Assembly: GCF_000949635.1 (NCBI RefSeq)
Contig: NZ_BAFN01000001.1
Coordinates: forward strand, 1,240,001 to 1,304,000
Source of the DNA: Candidatus Brocadia sinica JPN1
GTDB taxonomy: Bacteria; Planctomycetota; Brocadiia; Brocadiales; Brocadiaceae
DNA length: 64,000 nt
Direction of reading: 5' to 3'
Numbering within the stretch: the first letter of the stretch is position 1; each line of letters opens with the position of its first letter. The notes beneath the pieces are model-generated. The model was not told the DNA's origin. It was given only the letters and a program-made list of their open reading frames with translations, and made no database searches. This document shows positions 1-9,218 of this stretch, in pieces. Made by a program: the position numbers and the translations under genes.

Positions 1-8
1 TGGCCGAC

Positions 9-1739
9 TTGTTCCCACTCTTGGATCACAGAGACATCTTTCATCTCTATAACAATCCTCATAATATCATAAATAATCTCCACATATTCTCACCCAAAGC
101 CCTTGCTGACTTTTATAAATCCGTTGGAGACGAAGGGCTAAAATATATCGCCAGCAACCCGGAAAACTTTTTTCTTATCCGTGAAAATAAAGAGAAGGGG
201 TTCGACTTAATCAAACTTGCCAATGAAAAGGGCGATATTGTCTTCCCCCTGGCACAAAAACATGGAATCGTTTTTGCAAAACTTTACGACGAAGACGTAT
301 TAAACATCGTCATGAAGTTTCAGGAGGATGGCCTCCTGGCCTTGAAGGAATATGGGGAAAAGGCAAAGACCTTATTCAATCTTTTCATTGATGACGATAC
401 CTTTTATCAGGTAATTAAAACGTACGGACACAAACAGACCATTCCCATCATTTACCTTTTTTATAATAATAAAGATTTTAACAGCCAATTATACAACTAC
501 TTGAAGACAGCAAGCGCCTACGAATGGATAACAACCTGGTGGTATAACACAGGCACATCTACGGCAAATAGACAAGGAGATGTAACCGTACAACGTGAAA
601 ATGCCAGGAGGGCTATTAGTCTTATTTTTGAGTTGGGAAACGATTTCATGGATAGATTTGAAATCCTCGACATCAATAATGTCAAGGAAGAAGCTATAAC
701 CACCATTACGAACAAATTAAGGAATTTCTTTATTTCCGATGTCGAGAAGGTCAGCCGGAAAAGAATTCGACAGGAAGACATTACCTTACAGGACAAGTTA
801 TTTGCAGGACTGGATATCCTGGGACTTGTCCCAGTTGGCAGCGGGATATCCAGGGGAGCAAAACTTGCAGTAAAGGGGGCACGTTTTACAAAGACCACAA
901 AAGGGTTTAGTGGTCTTGTCCATTTAACCGATGATCTTGTAGCGGCCTATGGCGATGATGTCATTCAGTTTGTAGCAAAATACGGAGACGATGGAATTAA
1001 GACGTTGAAGGCAACGAACGGCAAAATCCTTAACCTCTCACAGCAATATGGAGATGATGTGGTTCGATACGTTTCTCAATATGGTAGTACTGCGGGGGAT
1101 GTAATTGAAAGATATGGTGACGATATTTTAACCCTGGCACATAAATATGGAGATGATGTTATCAAATACACTACAATCTATGGCGAAGATGGCTTCAGGG
1201 TTATCCAGAAGCATGGCAAAGATATTGTGCTTTTAGGCTCAATTTATGGCGACAATGTTATCAAATTATCCGCCCTCTACGGAGACGAAGTTATTTCGTA
1301 TGTATCCAAATATGGTACAAACGGTGTAAAAGTCATTGAAAAATATGGTAACAATGTAATTCAAATGGCAAAAAGTCACGGAGACGATGTCATTAAGTAT
1401 GTTAGTATGTACGGTGATGACGGTCTTAAGCTTGCCGGCAAAGGGAAGGCTGGCCTTCTGGTAATGCGCTTTCTGTCGCCCAGGGTATTTGCAAAATGTG
1501 TGAAGTTTATCAAATATGGCCTGGTTGCATCCATCTTGCTCATTTTTCTTACCCACCCCATTGCATTCCTATCCGGACTAATCAGCTTTCTTGCATGGCT
1601 ATTTTGTACCAGCCCCGTACTTATAATTATCATTTTATGTTTTATAGCGGTTTTTTTCCTTATAAAGTTTTTGAAGAATTTCAAGGTTTTTTTCAGACCA
1701 TTCTCGCTCATTTTACGGGTATTGAAAAGATTTGTATAA
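9..1739 (+). CDS. 11-residue-repeat protein with C-terminal membrane segments (5' end may lie outside the window)
   Basis: The frame is open to the window edge, and the first start inside the window is a TTG at base 9, so the true N-terminus may lie upstream. The protein is about 576 residues. Residues 314-478 form fifteen consecutive 11-residue units without gaps, each beginning YG, HG or NG (typical unit YGDDVIKYVSK). More degenerate copies can be traced in residues 40-130. The C-terminus (about 500-570) holds two or three hydrophobic stretches followed by basic residues, which suggests a membrane anchor. I do not recognise a catalytic domain. The next gene is a polysaccharide flippase, so a surface role is possible but is inference. 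An 11-residue period is compatible with helical hendecad packing. Confidence 0.75.
   Translation: MFPLLDHRDIFHLYNNPHNIINNLHIFSPKALADFYKSVGDEGLKYIASNPENFFLIRENKEKGFDLIKLANEKGDIVFPLAQKHGIVFAKLYDEDVLNIVMKFQEDGLLALKEYGEKAKTLFNLFIDDDTFYQVIKTYGHKQTIPIIYLFYNNKDFNSQLYNYLKTASAYEWITTWWYNTGTSTANRQGDVTVQRENARRAISLIFELGNDFMDRFEILDINNVKEEAITTITNKLRNFFISDVEKVSRKRIRQEDITLQDKLFAGLDILGLVPVGSGISRGAKLAVKGARFTKTTKGFSGLVHLTDDLVAAYGDDVIQFVAKYGDDGIKTLKATNGKILNLSQQYGDDVVRYVSQYGSTAGDVIERYGDDILTLAHKYGDDVIKYTTIYGEDGFRVIQKHGKDIVLLGSIYGDNVIKLSALYGDEVISYVSKYGTNGVKVIEKYGNNVIQMAKSHGDDVIKYVSMYGDDGLKLAGKGKAGLLVMRFLSPRVFAKCVKFIKYGLVASILLIFLTHPIAFLSGLISFLAWLFCTSPVLIIIILCFIAVFFLIKFLKNFKVFFRPFSLILRVLKRFV
948..1442 (+). repeat. Fifteen tandem 33-bp coding repeats
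   Basis: Fifteen in-register 33-bp units encode the YGDDVIKYVSK-type repeat. The YG positions keep an exact 11-codon spacing throughout, while the DNA has diverged between units. The array is therefore old or under protein-level selection rather than a fresh slippage expansion. Confidence 0.85.
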
Positions 1740-2185
1740 TTACATGAGAAGCCGTTTTTCACAATAAAGAGAATAAGCCACGGTATAAAACCCTCACAAA
1801 AAACTTTACGAGAAATATTTTTTAAATTTTGTATTGACATTTTAGCCAAAAATGTTTTGAATAATAAACGTTTAGAAAATTAAACGTTTGCCAATATAAA
1901 CAGAAATCTCTCATATCTCCCAACGAGAGACCCCGGTTCTTCCCGCAGGTTAAAACCTGCGGGAAGAATTTAATGTGCTGCACAACCGCAATCCAATTAC
2001 TTCCATTATCACCCACCTTACACTGGGAAAAAACTTGTAAATAAAATGCATGTATAGGGTATACTATGGAAAGGCAGACAGAAATAACCTTAATGGGTTA
2101 CCGTTTACAATCATTTTCATCTTAGAAAAACACACATGACACGGGTGACTTTTGATGAAAGATATGGAACCAAACCAGAAAGACT
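1740..2185. other. Intergenic region with two hairpins
   Basis: No gene is supported here. Two inverted repeats are visible. At 1866-1889, AAACGTTTA and TAAACGTTT are separated by six bases. At 1937-1968 a perfect 14-bp stem (TTCTTCCCGCAGGT with its complement) has a TAAA loop. The second resembles the palindromic intergenic repeats found elsewhere in the window. Neither is followed by a convincing T-tract. Confidence 0.6.
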
Positions 2186-3613
2186 ATGCGATGGACTGAC
2201 CTATTGGTGTCAATAATACCCGTAACCCGTAATATGACTATCTCAGACAAAATAAACCACCTCAGATATCTGTTTCAACATCTTTTGGGGAAAAAAGGAG
2301 TCACCAACCTGAAAGGCCGTCTTGCGAGAAGTGCTTCTGGCTCATTTGGGCTCAGAATAGCCTCTACAGGCCTATCATTTATCATTGGCTTATTACTCGC
2401 CCGATTATTAGGTACCGCAGGTTATGGCGCCTATACCTATGCCATAACCTGGGTGGGATTTCTTGCAGTTCCTGGGGCGTTGGGACTGGATAAACTGCTT
2501 GTTCGGGAAGTTGCCATATACGAAACCACATCTGAATGGCATTTCATGAGGGGTCTCCTCCGGTGGGCAAATCAGACGGTATTGATCGTTTCGCTAGGGC
2601 TGGCATTATTAGCCGCTTTCATCGGCAGTATCTTTGCCGGTCGCCAGGATTCTTTGGTTTTAATCTCCCTCTGGATAGCCATGGTCTCGCTCCCCCTGGT
2701 TACACTTACCAGGCTAAGACAGGCCGTACTGAAGGGGCTCAACAGGGTAATAGCCGGACAAGTACCAGAAATGCTCATCCAGCCAATACTCTTTCTCTGT
2801 TTTCTTGGCATTACCTATCTGCTTCTCGGGAAAGCTTTGACTGCGCCACGAACGTTGGGAATAAACATTGCAGCTACAGGAATTGCCTTTATTGTCGGAA
2901 CGCGGGTATTACTCAAAACGCTTCCACCATCCATCAAAGAAACTGGTCCTTCCTATAAAATTCGGGAATGGATGCGAAGCGCTTTACCCCTGATGCTCAT
3001 CACCGGTATGCAGATAATAAATGCCAAAACAGACATCATTATGCTTGGAGCAATGAAGGGCACAAAAGAGGCAGGTATCTATTCGGTTGCTAATCGTGGG
3101 GCAGAATTTATTACCTTTATCCTGCTTGCTGTCAATACAGCACTGGCACCCACTGTGGCAAGTCTCTATGCAGCAGGAGACATGAAAAAATTACAGGATG
3201 TTGTCACAAAGAGCACCCGGGTAATTCTATTATTTTCGCTACCTATCGGTCTTGCCCTTATATTATGCGGCCATTGGTTCCTGCTCCTTTTCGGAGAAGC
3301 CTTCACCCAGGGCAGAATGTCCCTTGCAATCTTATCGGCCGGTCAGCTTGTTAACGCATCAATGGGCTCTGTCGGCCCCCTGCTCGTTATGACCGGGCAT
3401 GAGCGGAATGTTGCTATTGGTGTGGGAATCAGTGCAGCATTGAACATCATTCTGAATGCGCTATTAATACCCGGATGGAGTATTGCGGGAGCGGCAATTG
3501 CTACCGCAAGCAGCATGATTACCTGGAATATTTTGCTGGCAACATGGGTATACAAAACGATTGGAATCCATTCCACCGCATTGGGAGAATTTGTTCCCTG
3601 GAGAAAAGGATGA
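2186..3613 (+). CDS. Polysaccharide flippase (MATE/Wzx-like, oligosaccharide exporter family)
   Basis: The 475-residue protein is dominated by hydrophobic segments, roughly 12-14 transmembrane helices. It has the N-terminal RLLGTAGYGAYTYA-type motif typical of Wzx-like lipid-linked oligosaccharide flippases. The expected role is moving undecaprenyl-linked repeat units across the inner membrane. The initiation codon is uncertain: ATG 2186 lacks a strong ribosome site and ATG 2234 would also preserve the whole domain. The stop overlaps the next start as ATGA, so it is translationally coupled to the sulfotransferase that follows. Confidence 0.85.
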   Translation: MRWTDLLVSIIPVTRNMTISDKINHLRYLFQHLLGKKGVTNLKGRLARSASGSFGLRIASTGLSFIIGLLLARLLGTAGYGAYTYAITWVGFLAVPGALGLDKLLVREVAIYETTSEWHFMRGLLRWANQTVLIVSLGLALLAAFIGSIFAGRQDSLVLISLWIAMVSLPLVTLTRLRQAVLKGLNRVIAGQVPEMLIQPILFLCFLGITYLLLGKALTAPRTLGINIAATGIAFIVGTRVLLKTLPPSIKETGPSYKIREWMRSALPLMLITGMQIINAKTDIIMLGAMKGTKEAGIYSVANRGAEFITFILLAVNTALAPTVASLYAAGDMKKLQDVVTKSTRVILLFSLPIGLALILCGHWFLLLFGEAFTQGRMSLAILSAGQLVNASMGSVGPLLVMTGHERNVAIGVGISAALNIILNALLIPGWSIAGAAIATASSMITWNILLATWVYKTIGIHSTALGEFVPWRKG

Positions 3614-4542
3614 CGAAACCCGAGTTCTTTATCGCAGGTGCGCCAAAGTGCGGCACTACTGCAATGCAGGAATATTTGAGGCAACATCCGGGTATATTCA
3701 TGCCGGATATGAAGGAGATAAATCATTTTGCCGATGATTTATTGAAACAAGATGACCCTTTTCTCAAGAGAGAACGGTACCTTTCGTTATTTGAAGGAGC
3801 AGGTGAAAACCAACTTGCAGGTGAAGCTTCGGTTTACTATTTATTTTCAAAAAATGCAGCACGAAACATCAAGTCCTTCTGTCCCGGTGCAAAAATTATT
3901 ATCATGTTGAGGAATCCTGTGGACGTTCTCTATTCGCGGCATGCGCAGCTCGTTTATAATGGTGCCGAGGATATTTTGGATTTTGAAGCATCTCTGGCAG
4001 CGGAAGAGAAAAGGAGAAACGGCGAACTGATTCCCCGGAATATCCGGATAGAGAAAAAACTCCTCCACCGCGAAGTGGTGAAATTTACAGAACAGGTAAG
4101 AAGATATTTTGACACCTTTGGGAGAAATCACGTTCACGTAATCATCTATGATGATTTTAAAAGGGATACCGCAATGGTATACCGTGAGACGCTCAGGTTT
4201 CTTCATGTCGATACCGGTTTTCGGCCCGATTTCAAAGTTATTAATCCGAACAAACGTGTCCGCAACAGAACCCTTCAGCGCTTCTTAAAAACCCCTCCTT
4301 CGTTGGTGCGTACAATCGGCAAATCGCTTCTACCTCAATCGTTCCGCAACGTGCTGCTGAACAGGCTCAGAAAATTAAACACCCACTATGTTTCCCGGCA
4401 GCCTATGTCCCCGGAATTACGGAGGCGTTTGCAGGAAGAATTTGCTTCAGAAGTAAAGGGTTTAAGCGAGCTTTTGGGACGGGATTTAAATCATTGGAGT
4501 ACAGACAAAAGCATAGATGCGCAGGAGACACCAGAAAACTGA
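3610..4542 (+). CDS. Sulfotransferase domain protein, copy 1
   Basis: A 310-residue PAPS-dependent sulfotransferase. The 5'-phosphosulfate loop GAPKCGTTA is near residues 10-18, and the 3'-phosphate-binding motif MLRNPVDVLYSRH follows near residue 100. The reading frame extends upstream, but ATG 3610 is chosen because it overlaps the flippase stop and puts the P-loop at the usual distance from the N-terminus. It probably transfers sulfate to a surface glycan or lipid made by this cluster; the substrate is unknown. It is a close paralogue of the gene at 5552-6448. Confidence 0.88.
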   Translation: MTKPEFFIAGAPKCGTTAMQEYLRQHPGIFMPDMKEINHFADDLLKQDDPFLKRERYLSLFEGAGENQLAGEASVYYLFSKNAARNIKSFCPGAKIIIMLRNPVDVLYSRHAQLVYNGAEDILDFEASLAAEEKRRNGELIPRNIRIEKKLLHREVVKFTEQVRRYFDTFGRNHVHVIIYDDFKRDTAMVYRETLRFLHVDTGFRPDFKVINPNKRVRNRTLQRFLKTPPSLVRTIGKSLLPQSFRNVLLNRLRKLNTHYVSRQPMSPELRRRLQEEFASEVKGLSELLGRDLNHWSTDKSIDAQETPEN

Positions 4543-4619
4543 AATACTTCCTGACGCAGCAAAACAGCAACCAAAATTCTTACCATGGAGTAATGGAGTG
4601 GTGTATTATCGATAACTAT

Positions 4620-5516
4620 ATGAATAACAAATCAAACTGGCTGGGGCCGGTTGCCATTGGCGGCGTTGGGGGGAGTGGTACAAGGGTTATTGCCGAAATT
4701 CTCATACAACTCGGTTTTTACCTGGGAAAAGATATGAACCCCGCCCGTGATAATTTATGGTTTACACTACTATTCAAGAGGCCTGATTGGTTTTTTAAAA
4801 AAGTAACCAGGAAAGAATCGCACATTATGAAAGGCCTCAGCATCTTTGAAAAGGCAATGACTGCTCATGGAAAACCCCACTCTGAAGAATTGAGTTTTAT
4901 CATGCGTGCGGTTGTTGAAATGATGTTTAAAGGGCATGATTATTCAGGATCGGGTCGCGGTTTATGGCCAATAAGGAGGGCAGTAACCATGCTCCACTCA
5001 AAAAAAATTAACCGTTTAAAATACCTGGGTTGGGGCTGGAAAGAACCGAATACCCATATTTATCTTGAGTATTTAAACAACCATTTTCACCGTTTGAAAT
5101 ACATACATCTTATGCGACATGGAATCGATATGGCATATAGCCGTAATCAATCCCAATTATACAACTGGGGAAGGATGTTTGGAATTGCAGTGAATGATTC
5201 ATCGATTCCTCTTCCCAGGCTATCGCTTCAGTACTGGAATGAGGCGAATAGAAAAGCGATAACCCTTGGCCGAAAACACCTAAAGGAAAGGTTCCTGGTT
5301 ATTAATTTCGACAAGCTGTGCACGGATCCACGACATGAAATAGAATTGTTAATACATTTTCTGGGATTAGATACCAGATGTGTAAATATGGATGAATTGG
5401 AAAGACTCCCCAGATTACCGGAATCTGCTGGCCGCTATAGAAAGTATGATTTATCCATTTTTGGCAAAGAGGAAATTGAAGCTGTAAGGGAATTAGGGTT
5501 TATTGTCGATATTTAG
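4620..5516 (+). CDS. Sulfotransferase-family protein (divergent)
   Basis: About 298 residues from the ATG at 4620; an in-frame ATG at 4593 is an alternative and neither has a clear ribosome site. The N-terminus carries a P-loop-like GGVGGSGTRV, and the middle has MRHGIDMAYSRNQSQ, which matches the position and shape of a sulfotransferase 3'-phosphate site. It is clearly different from the two flanking close paralogues. It lies between them in the same direction and probably acts on the same glycan or on a different acceptor. The family assignment is moderately sure; the substrate is unknown. Confidence 0.65.
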   Translation: MNNKSNWLGPVAIGGVGGSGTRVIAEILIQLGFYLGKDMNPARDNLWFTLLFKRPDWFFKKVTRKESHIMKGLSIFEKAMTAHGKPHSEELSFIMRAVVEMMFKGHDYSGSGRGLWPIRRAVTMLHSKKINRLKYLGWGWKEPNTHIYLEYLNNHFHRLKYIHLMRHGIDMAYSRNQSQLYNWGRMFGIAVNDSSIPLPRLSLQYWNEANRKAITLGRKHLKERFLVINFDKLCTDPRHEIELLIHFLGLDTRCVNMDELERLPRLPESAGRYRKYDLSIFGKEEIEAVRELGFIVDI

Positions 5517-5551
5517 ATATTTATACGGGCAGGATGAAATAAACAATCAAT

Positions 5552-6448
5552 ATGAGAATACCAGATTTCTTCATTGTCGGCGCGCCGAAAAGTGGGACAA
5601 CCGCTATGTGCGCGTATCTCAGGCAACATCCGGAGATTTTCATGCCGGGAAAAAAGGAGTCTCACTTTTTTGGTACCGATCTTAATTCACCGAGATTCAT
5701 CAGAGACAGAGAAATATATCTTTCTTTATTTTCCTGGGCAAAAGATGAAAAGAGGGTCGGAGAATCCTCGGTTTGGTATCTTTATTCAAAAAAGGCTGCT
5801 TCTGAAATTAAGGAATTTTCACCTTCCGCAAGCATTATTATTATGTTGAGAAATCCCGTGGACATGCTCTATTCTCAGCATAGCCAATTTCTTTATAATG
5901 GTAATGAAGATATCGCATGTTTCGAAGAGGCCATTAACGCCGAGGATGATAGAAAACGCGGCTTACGCATACCGCCTGGCGTCCATTTTATCGAAAGTCT
6001 TTTTTACCGGGAAACAGTAAAATATACTGAACAGGTTCGGAGATATTACGATGTTTTTGGAAGAGAAAATGTGCATGTCATTATTTATGATGACTTTAAA
6101 ATGGATACAGTCAACGTTTACCGGGAAAATCTGCGCTTTTTAGGTGTAAGAGGGGATTTTCAGCCGGAGTTTAGAACTATCAATCCGAATAAGCGTGTAC
6201 GCAGCAATATATTACGAAACCTTTTACAAAATCCACCGCAAATCGTCAGGGTGCTTGGTAAATTTTTTATGACTCACACGCTGCACCAGAGGTTTGTTAA
6301 AAAACTGACGTCTTTCAATATGAAATACGAGACTCGTCCACCTATGGGTACGGAGCTAAGGAAGAGACTACAAGCTGAGTTTGCATTAGAGATAGAACAA
6401 TTAAGCGAACTTTTAAGACGTGACTTGACTCATTGGTGTAAAACATAA
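5552..6448 (+). CDS. Sulfotransferase domain protein, copy 2
   Basis: A 298-residue protein closely related along its full length to the sulfotransferase at 3610-4542: shared GAPK[CS]GTTAM P-loop, shared MLRNPVD motif, and a shared VHVIIYDDFK segment. The two genes look like a tandem duplication now separated by the divergent 4620-5516 gene. The P-loop is GAPKSGTTA near residues 10-18. Likely role is sulfation of a polysaccharide unit. Confidence 0.88.
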   Translation: MRIPDFFIVGAPKSGTTAMCAYLRQHPEIFMPGKKESHFFGTDLNSPRFIRDREIYLSLFSWAKDEKRVGESSVWYLYSKKAASEIKEFSPSASIIIMLRNPVDMLYSQHSQFLYNGNEDIACFEEAINAEDDRKRGLRIPPGVHFIESLFYRETVKYTEQVRRYYDVFGRENVHVIIYDDFKMDTVNVYRENLRFLGVRGDFQPEFRTINPNKRVRSNILRNLLQNPPQIVRVLGKFFMTHTLHQRFVKKLTSFNMKYETRPPMGTELRKRLQAEFALEIEQLSELLRRDLTHWCKT

Positions 6449-6494
6449 ATTTACGGAAAAAATATTTTGATGATACTTTTCAAAAAATTAGCGT

Positions 6495-7283
6495 ATGGCT
6501 GATACTATTGAGTATCATAACCCACTCGGCAAATCAGACTATTTGTCAATTCAGCATCTGGAACGGTATAAGTTCTCCGTTTCTCGTCTTAAACCAGGCC
6601 AGCGGTTATTGGATATTGCTTGTGGTGCCGGTTACGGAACTGCCCTGCTTTTAAAACATGGTTGTAAAGCTGTAGGTGCCGATTATGATGAACAGGCGGT
6701 CGCTGATGCTCAAACCAGATACAAGTATGGAAATTTTGTAAGGGCTGATGTCTTAGACATTCCATTTAAAGACGAATCTTTTGACGTCGTGGTAAGTTTT
6801 GAAACCATAGAACACGTCCATGATGGCAACAGTTTTCTTTCCGAGGTATATCGGGTATTAAAGCCCGGCGGCACCTTCCTCTGCTCTACTCCAAACCTTC
6901 GGTACACAGCCCATCCACCGTACCATGTCAAGGAATACTGCCCCGAAGAATTTTACGGACTTGTAGAGCAGCGATTTTCTCAGGTGGAACGTTATGGTCA
7001 GTATTTCAAACCTTTAGACAGAGCATCCGACTTATATCATCGGCATTTCCATGCCTTTTTCGTTTCTCTCCTTGAGAAGACGAATATCAAAAAAACGTCA
7101 AAATGCATACTCCGTCCTGCTGTCAGGAAAGGCATAGAAAATCCTGCATGTCAATCTCCTGGAGATTTGATGATCGGGCAGGCTTTTCAAGAAAATGGTA
7201 ATTCATACTATCGGGTACGCCCATTCATCAATACGAAACGACTCAGGATAATGGTCGTTGCGGCGAAAAAGGGGACAGATTGA
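6495..7283 (+). CDS. Class I SAM-dependent methyltransferase
   Basis: A 262-residue protein with a Rossmann methyltransferase core. Motif I is LDIACGAGYGTALL (about residues 39-52), an acidic residue follows in GADYDEQ, and there is SFDVVVSFETIEHV and VLKPGGTFLCSTPN. This is the Methyltransf_11 type common in polysaccharide clusters, where it methylates sugars. The stop overlaps the TTG start of the next gene (TTGA), so it is coupled to the glycosyltransferase. Confidence 0.85.
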   Translation: MADTIEYHNPLGKSDYLSIQHLERYKFSVSRLKPGQRLLDIACGAGYGTALLLKHGCKAVGADYDEQAVADAQTRYKYGNFVRADVLDIPFKDESFDVVVSFETIEHVHDGNSFLSEVYRVLKPGGTFLCSTPNLRYTAHPPYHVKEYCPEEFYGLVEQRFSQVERYGQYFKPLDRASDLYHRHFHAFFVSLLEKTNIKKTSKCILRPAVRKGIENPACQSPGDLMIGQAFQENGNSYYRVRPFINTKRLRIMVVAAKKGTD

Positions 7284-8314
7284 AACTTGCTATTCTAACC
7301 TACCATCACGAACCTTTCAGTCACCGTATTTATCGCGAAAACATCGAGCGTGAGCTGGTTTTGCTCGGAATAGAGGTATTCCCTTTTACGGACGATAACC
7401 CTATTCCAAAAGAATGCGATCTTGTGTGGGAACCGGGGATTGCTGGCAGCCGTTCACCTCACCCAAGTTTAAAAAATACTCAACGACCTGTTGTAGTAAC
7501 TGTGCATGGAGTCGGCCCTTTTACCATGTCATGGTATGAAATCTATCCAAACCTTTTACAAGCTTTACGTGGGAAAATACAGGAACACAGAACATTGAGT
7601 GCCTGGCAGTGGTTTTGGAAAAAGATTTCTGCAGTAATTACCGTTTCTGAGTTTGCGGCACAGGAGATATCCAGTGTTTTCAGCATTCCACGGCACATGA
7701 TTTACCCTGTTTATCATGGCATTGACCATACTATTTTTTACGCAGATGGTAAAAAATCAGACATTGAATATCCTTACCTGTTGCATGTATCACAGTACAA
7801 ACCGAAAAAGAATACAGATCGCATTCTGGCAGCTTATGCAAATTTGCCAGAAGATAAGAGGCCTGCCTTCGTAGCAATCCTGCCAGGCTATAAAGAGAAA
7901 AAAATTGCCATAAAAGGCGTCAAACTCATTGCTGAGGAATGTTCTTCAGCAGAACTGGCAACATGGTACCGGAGTGGGATGGGATTTGTGTTTCCGTCGT
8001 TGCACGAAACGTTCGGCATGCCTATTCTGGAGGCTATGGCATGCGGGTGCCCGGTAATTACCTCTAATATCAGCGCCTGCCCTGAGGTAACCGGGGATGC
8101 TGCCTTATTCGTAAATCCGCGTTCTGTGGCTAGTATTACCAGCGCCATGAAACATTTGATAGAAGACAAATCACTGCGTCAATCGTTCCGCCAGAAGGGT
8201 CTGGTTCGGTCTCAGCAATTTACCTGGCGGAAAAGTGCGGAAAAGCATCTGGAAATTTTTGAAAAAGTATTGGCAGAAAATCGAGAACCCAAGATCAGAA
8301 ACGAGATAAACTAG
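7280..8314 (+). CDS. Glycosyltransferase family 4 (GT-B) protein
   Basis: 344 residues, starting at a TTG that overlaps the preceding stop. The C-terminal half has the GT4 signature FPSLHETFGMPILEAMACG followed by PVITSN and PEVTGDAALFVNP, which bind the nucleotide-sugar donor. The N-terminal half holds the acceptor domain. It probably adds a sugar to the sulfated, methylated glycan of this cluster. It is the last gene of the run of same-strand genes starting at 2186. Confidence 0.85.
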   Translation: MKLAILTYHHEPFSHRIYRENIERELVLLGIEVFPFTDDNPIPKECDLVWEPGIAGSRSPHPSLKNTQRPVVVTVHGVGPFTMSWYEIYPNLLQALRGKIQEHRTLSAWQWFWKKISAVITVSEFAAQEISSVFSIPRHMIYPVYHGIDHTIFYADGKKSDIEYPYLLHVSQYKPKKNTDRILAAYANLPEDKRPAFVAILPGYKEKKIAIKGVKLIAEECSSAELATWYRSGMGFVFPSLHETFGMPILEAMACGCPVITSNISACPEVTGDAALFVNPRSVASITSAMKHLIEDKSLRQSFRQKGLVRSQQFTWRKSAEKHLEIFEKVLAENREPKIRNEIN

Positions 8315-8575
8315 GCCTTCGGACTTGTAGTTAATTACCTCCCTCATGCACACTTCTGCTTTGATATAGCTACTAACACCGGTATCCATGAAATCTGGAT
8401 GGTTAGTATCTAATACATAATCTGTTTCTTTTATAGGTTCACTAGTTAATGATTTATTTTTGCTTGTGCCCAAAAAAGTGATTATGACTTCCTGGGATTC
8501 ATTAATATCAACTTTCTCAATGATTTTTTTAATATCAAATACCCTCTCCAAAAGATTTCTCTTGCTGCTAAGTAC
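8288..8575 (-). pseudogene. N-terminally truncated MazF/PemK-like toxin remnant
   Basis: On the minus strand, a frame opening right after a stop reads VLSSKRN, then QEVIITFLGTSKNK, then DTNHPDFMDTGVSSYIKAE and LVSDLG. That order resembles the C-terminal two-thirds of MazF/PemK ribonucleases (RPALVLS, an I(T/S) strand, DPxFxxTGLxxxSxI, GxL). The N-terminal GDIVLVxFPF part is missing, because the PLD gene ends only a few bases upstream. The 3' end overlaps the glycosyltransferase gene. No antitoxin gene is seen. Family resemblance only; not tested by profile. Confidence 0.4.
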
Positions 8576-8578
8576 TCA

Positions 8579-9169
8579 TCACTTCGGCTGGTATTTTGAA
8601 ATTGTCCCGAGCTTTTCAAGGAATGCCTCTGCCACACTCCGTGACTTTATTAGTACAGATGCCTCATGATTTTTCTTTAGTGCGCTATACGTCCAGTTCG
8701 TACTGCCTACAATGGTAATATAGTTGTCTACGATCAATATCTTATTGTGGGTAACGCGGTCGTTACTGTCGTAGTATACAGGGACGTCATTTTTTTTGAG
8801 CAATTCATACGCATCGTCGCTTTTTCTTTCTGTTTTTTTTCGCTTTTTCCCTGTTTCCCAAAACATGATATTTTGATCAAAGATAACAGTTACATTTACT
8901 CCACGTTTATGTGCGGTAATAAGGTCATTAACCAGATTATATTCCCAACCCCGATTATATTTCGGATTAATATCGGCTATGTACATGACGCACATGATGG
9001 ATTTCTTTGCAGTGGTCAATGTCTGGTGTACCTGTGGGTAATAGTCTTCATCCACGAGCGGTATGACATCGTCAGCAGGCAGACCGAAAGAAGAAGGGTT
9101 GTAAAAGATACAGGAAACGAAAATGACCGTAATGGAAAGTTTATTTATTGTGCGTTTCAGGTATTTCAT
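8579..9169 (-). CDS. Secreted phospholipase D-like nuclease with one HKD motif
   Basis: A 196-residue protein with an N-terminal hydrophobic signal segment (about residues 10-30), then a PLD-like domain. The catalytic HxK(x)4D motif is present as HNKILIVD, followed by GSTNWTYSAL. A single HKD motif and this length fit the Nuc-type endonuclease family, which works as a dimer. Export to the periplasm or paryphoplasm is inferred from the signal peptide. Confidence 0.8.
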   Translation of the reverse strand: MKYLKRTINKLSITVIFVSCIFYNPSSFGLPADDVIPLVDEDYYPQVHQTLTTAKKSIMCVMYIADINPKYNRGWEYNLVNDLITAHKRGVNVTVIFDQNIMFWETGKKRKKTERKSDDAYELLKKNDVPVYYDSNDRVTHNKILIVDNYITIVGSTNWTYSALKKNHEASVLIKSRSVAEAFLEKLGTISKYQPK

Positions 9170-9218
9170 AAATATTCTATTTGAATTTCAATGTATCATT
9201 TATTTTTAATTTTTGTAT

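Noticed and set aside
948-1442. CRISPR-like array from the regular 33-bp periodicity
   Set aside because: There are no unique spacers between identical repeats; the periodicity is explained by 11-residue protein repeats in an open frame.
1834-1880. TTGACA at 1834 as a promoter for the polysaccharide cluster
   Set aside because: No acceptable -10 lies 16-18 bases downstream.
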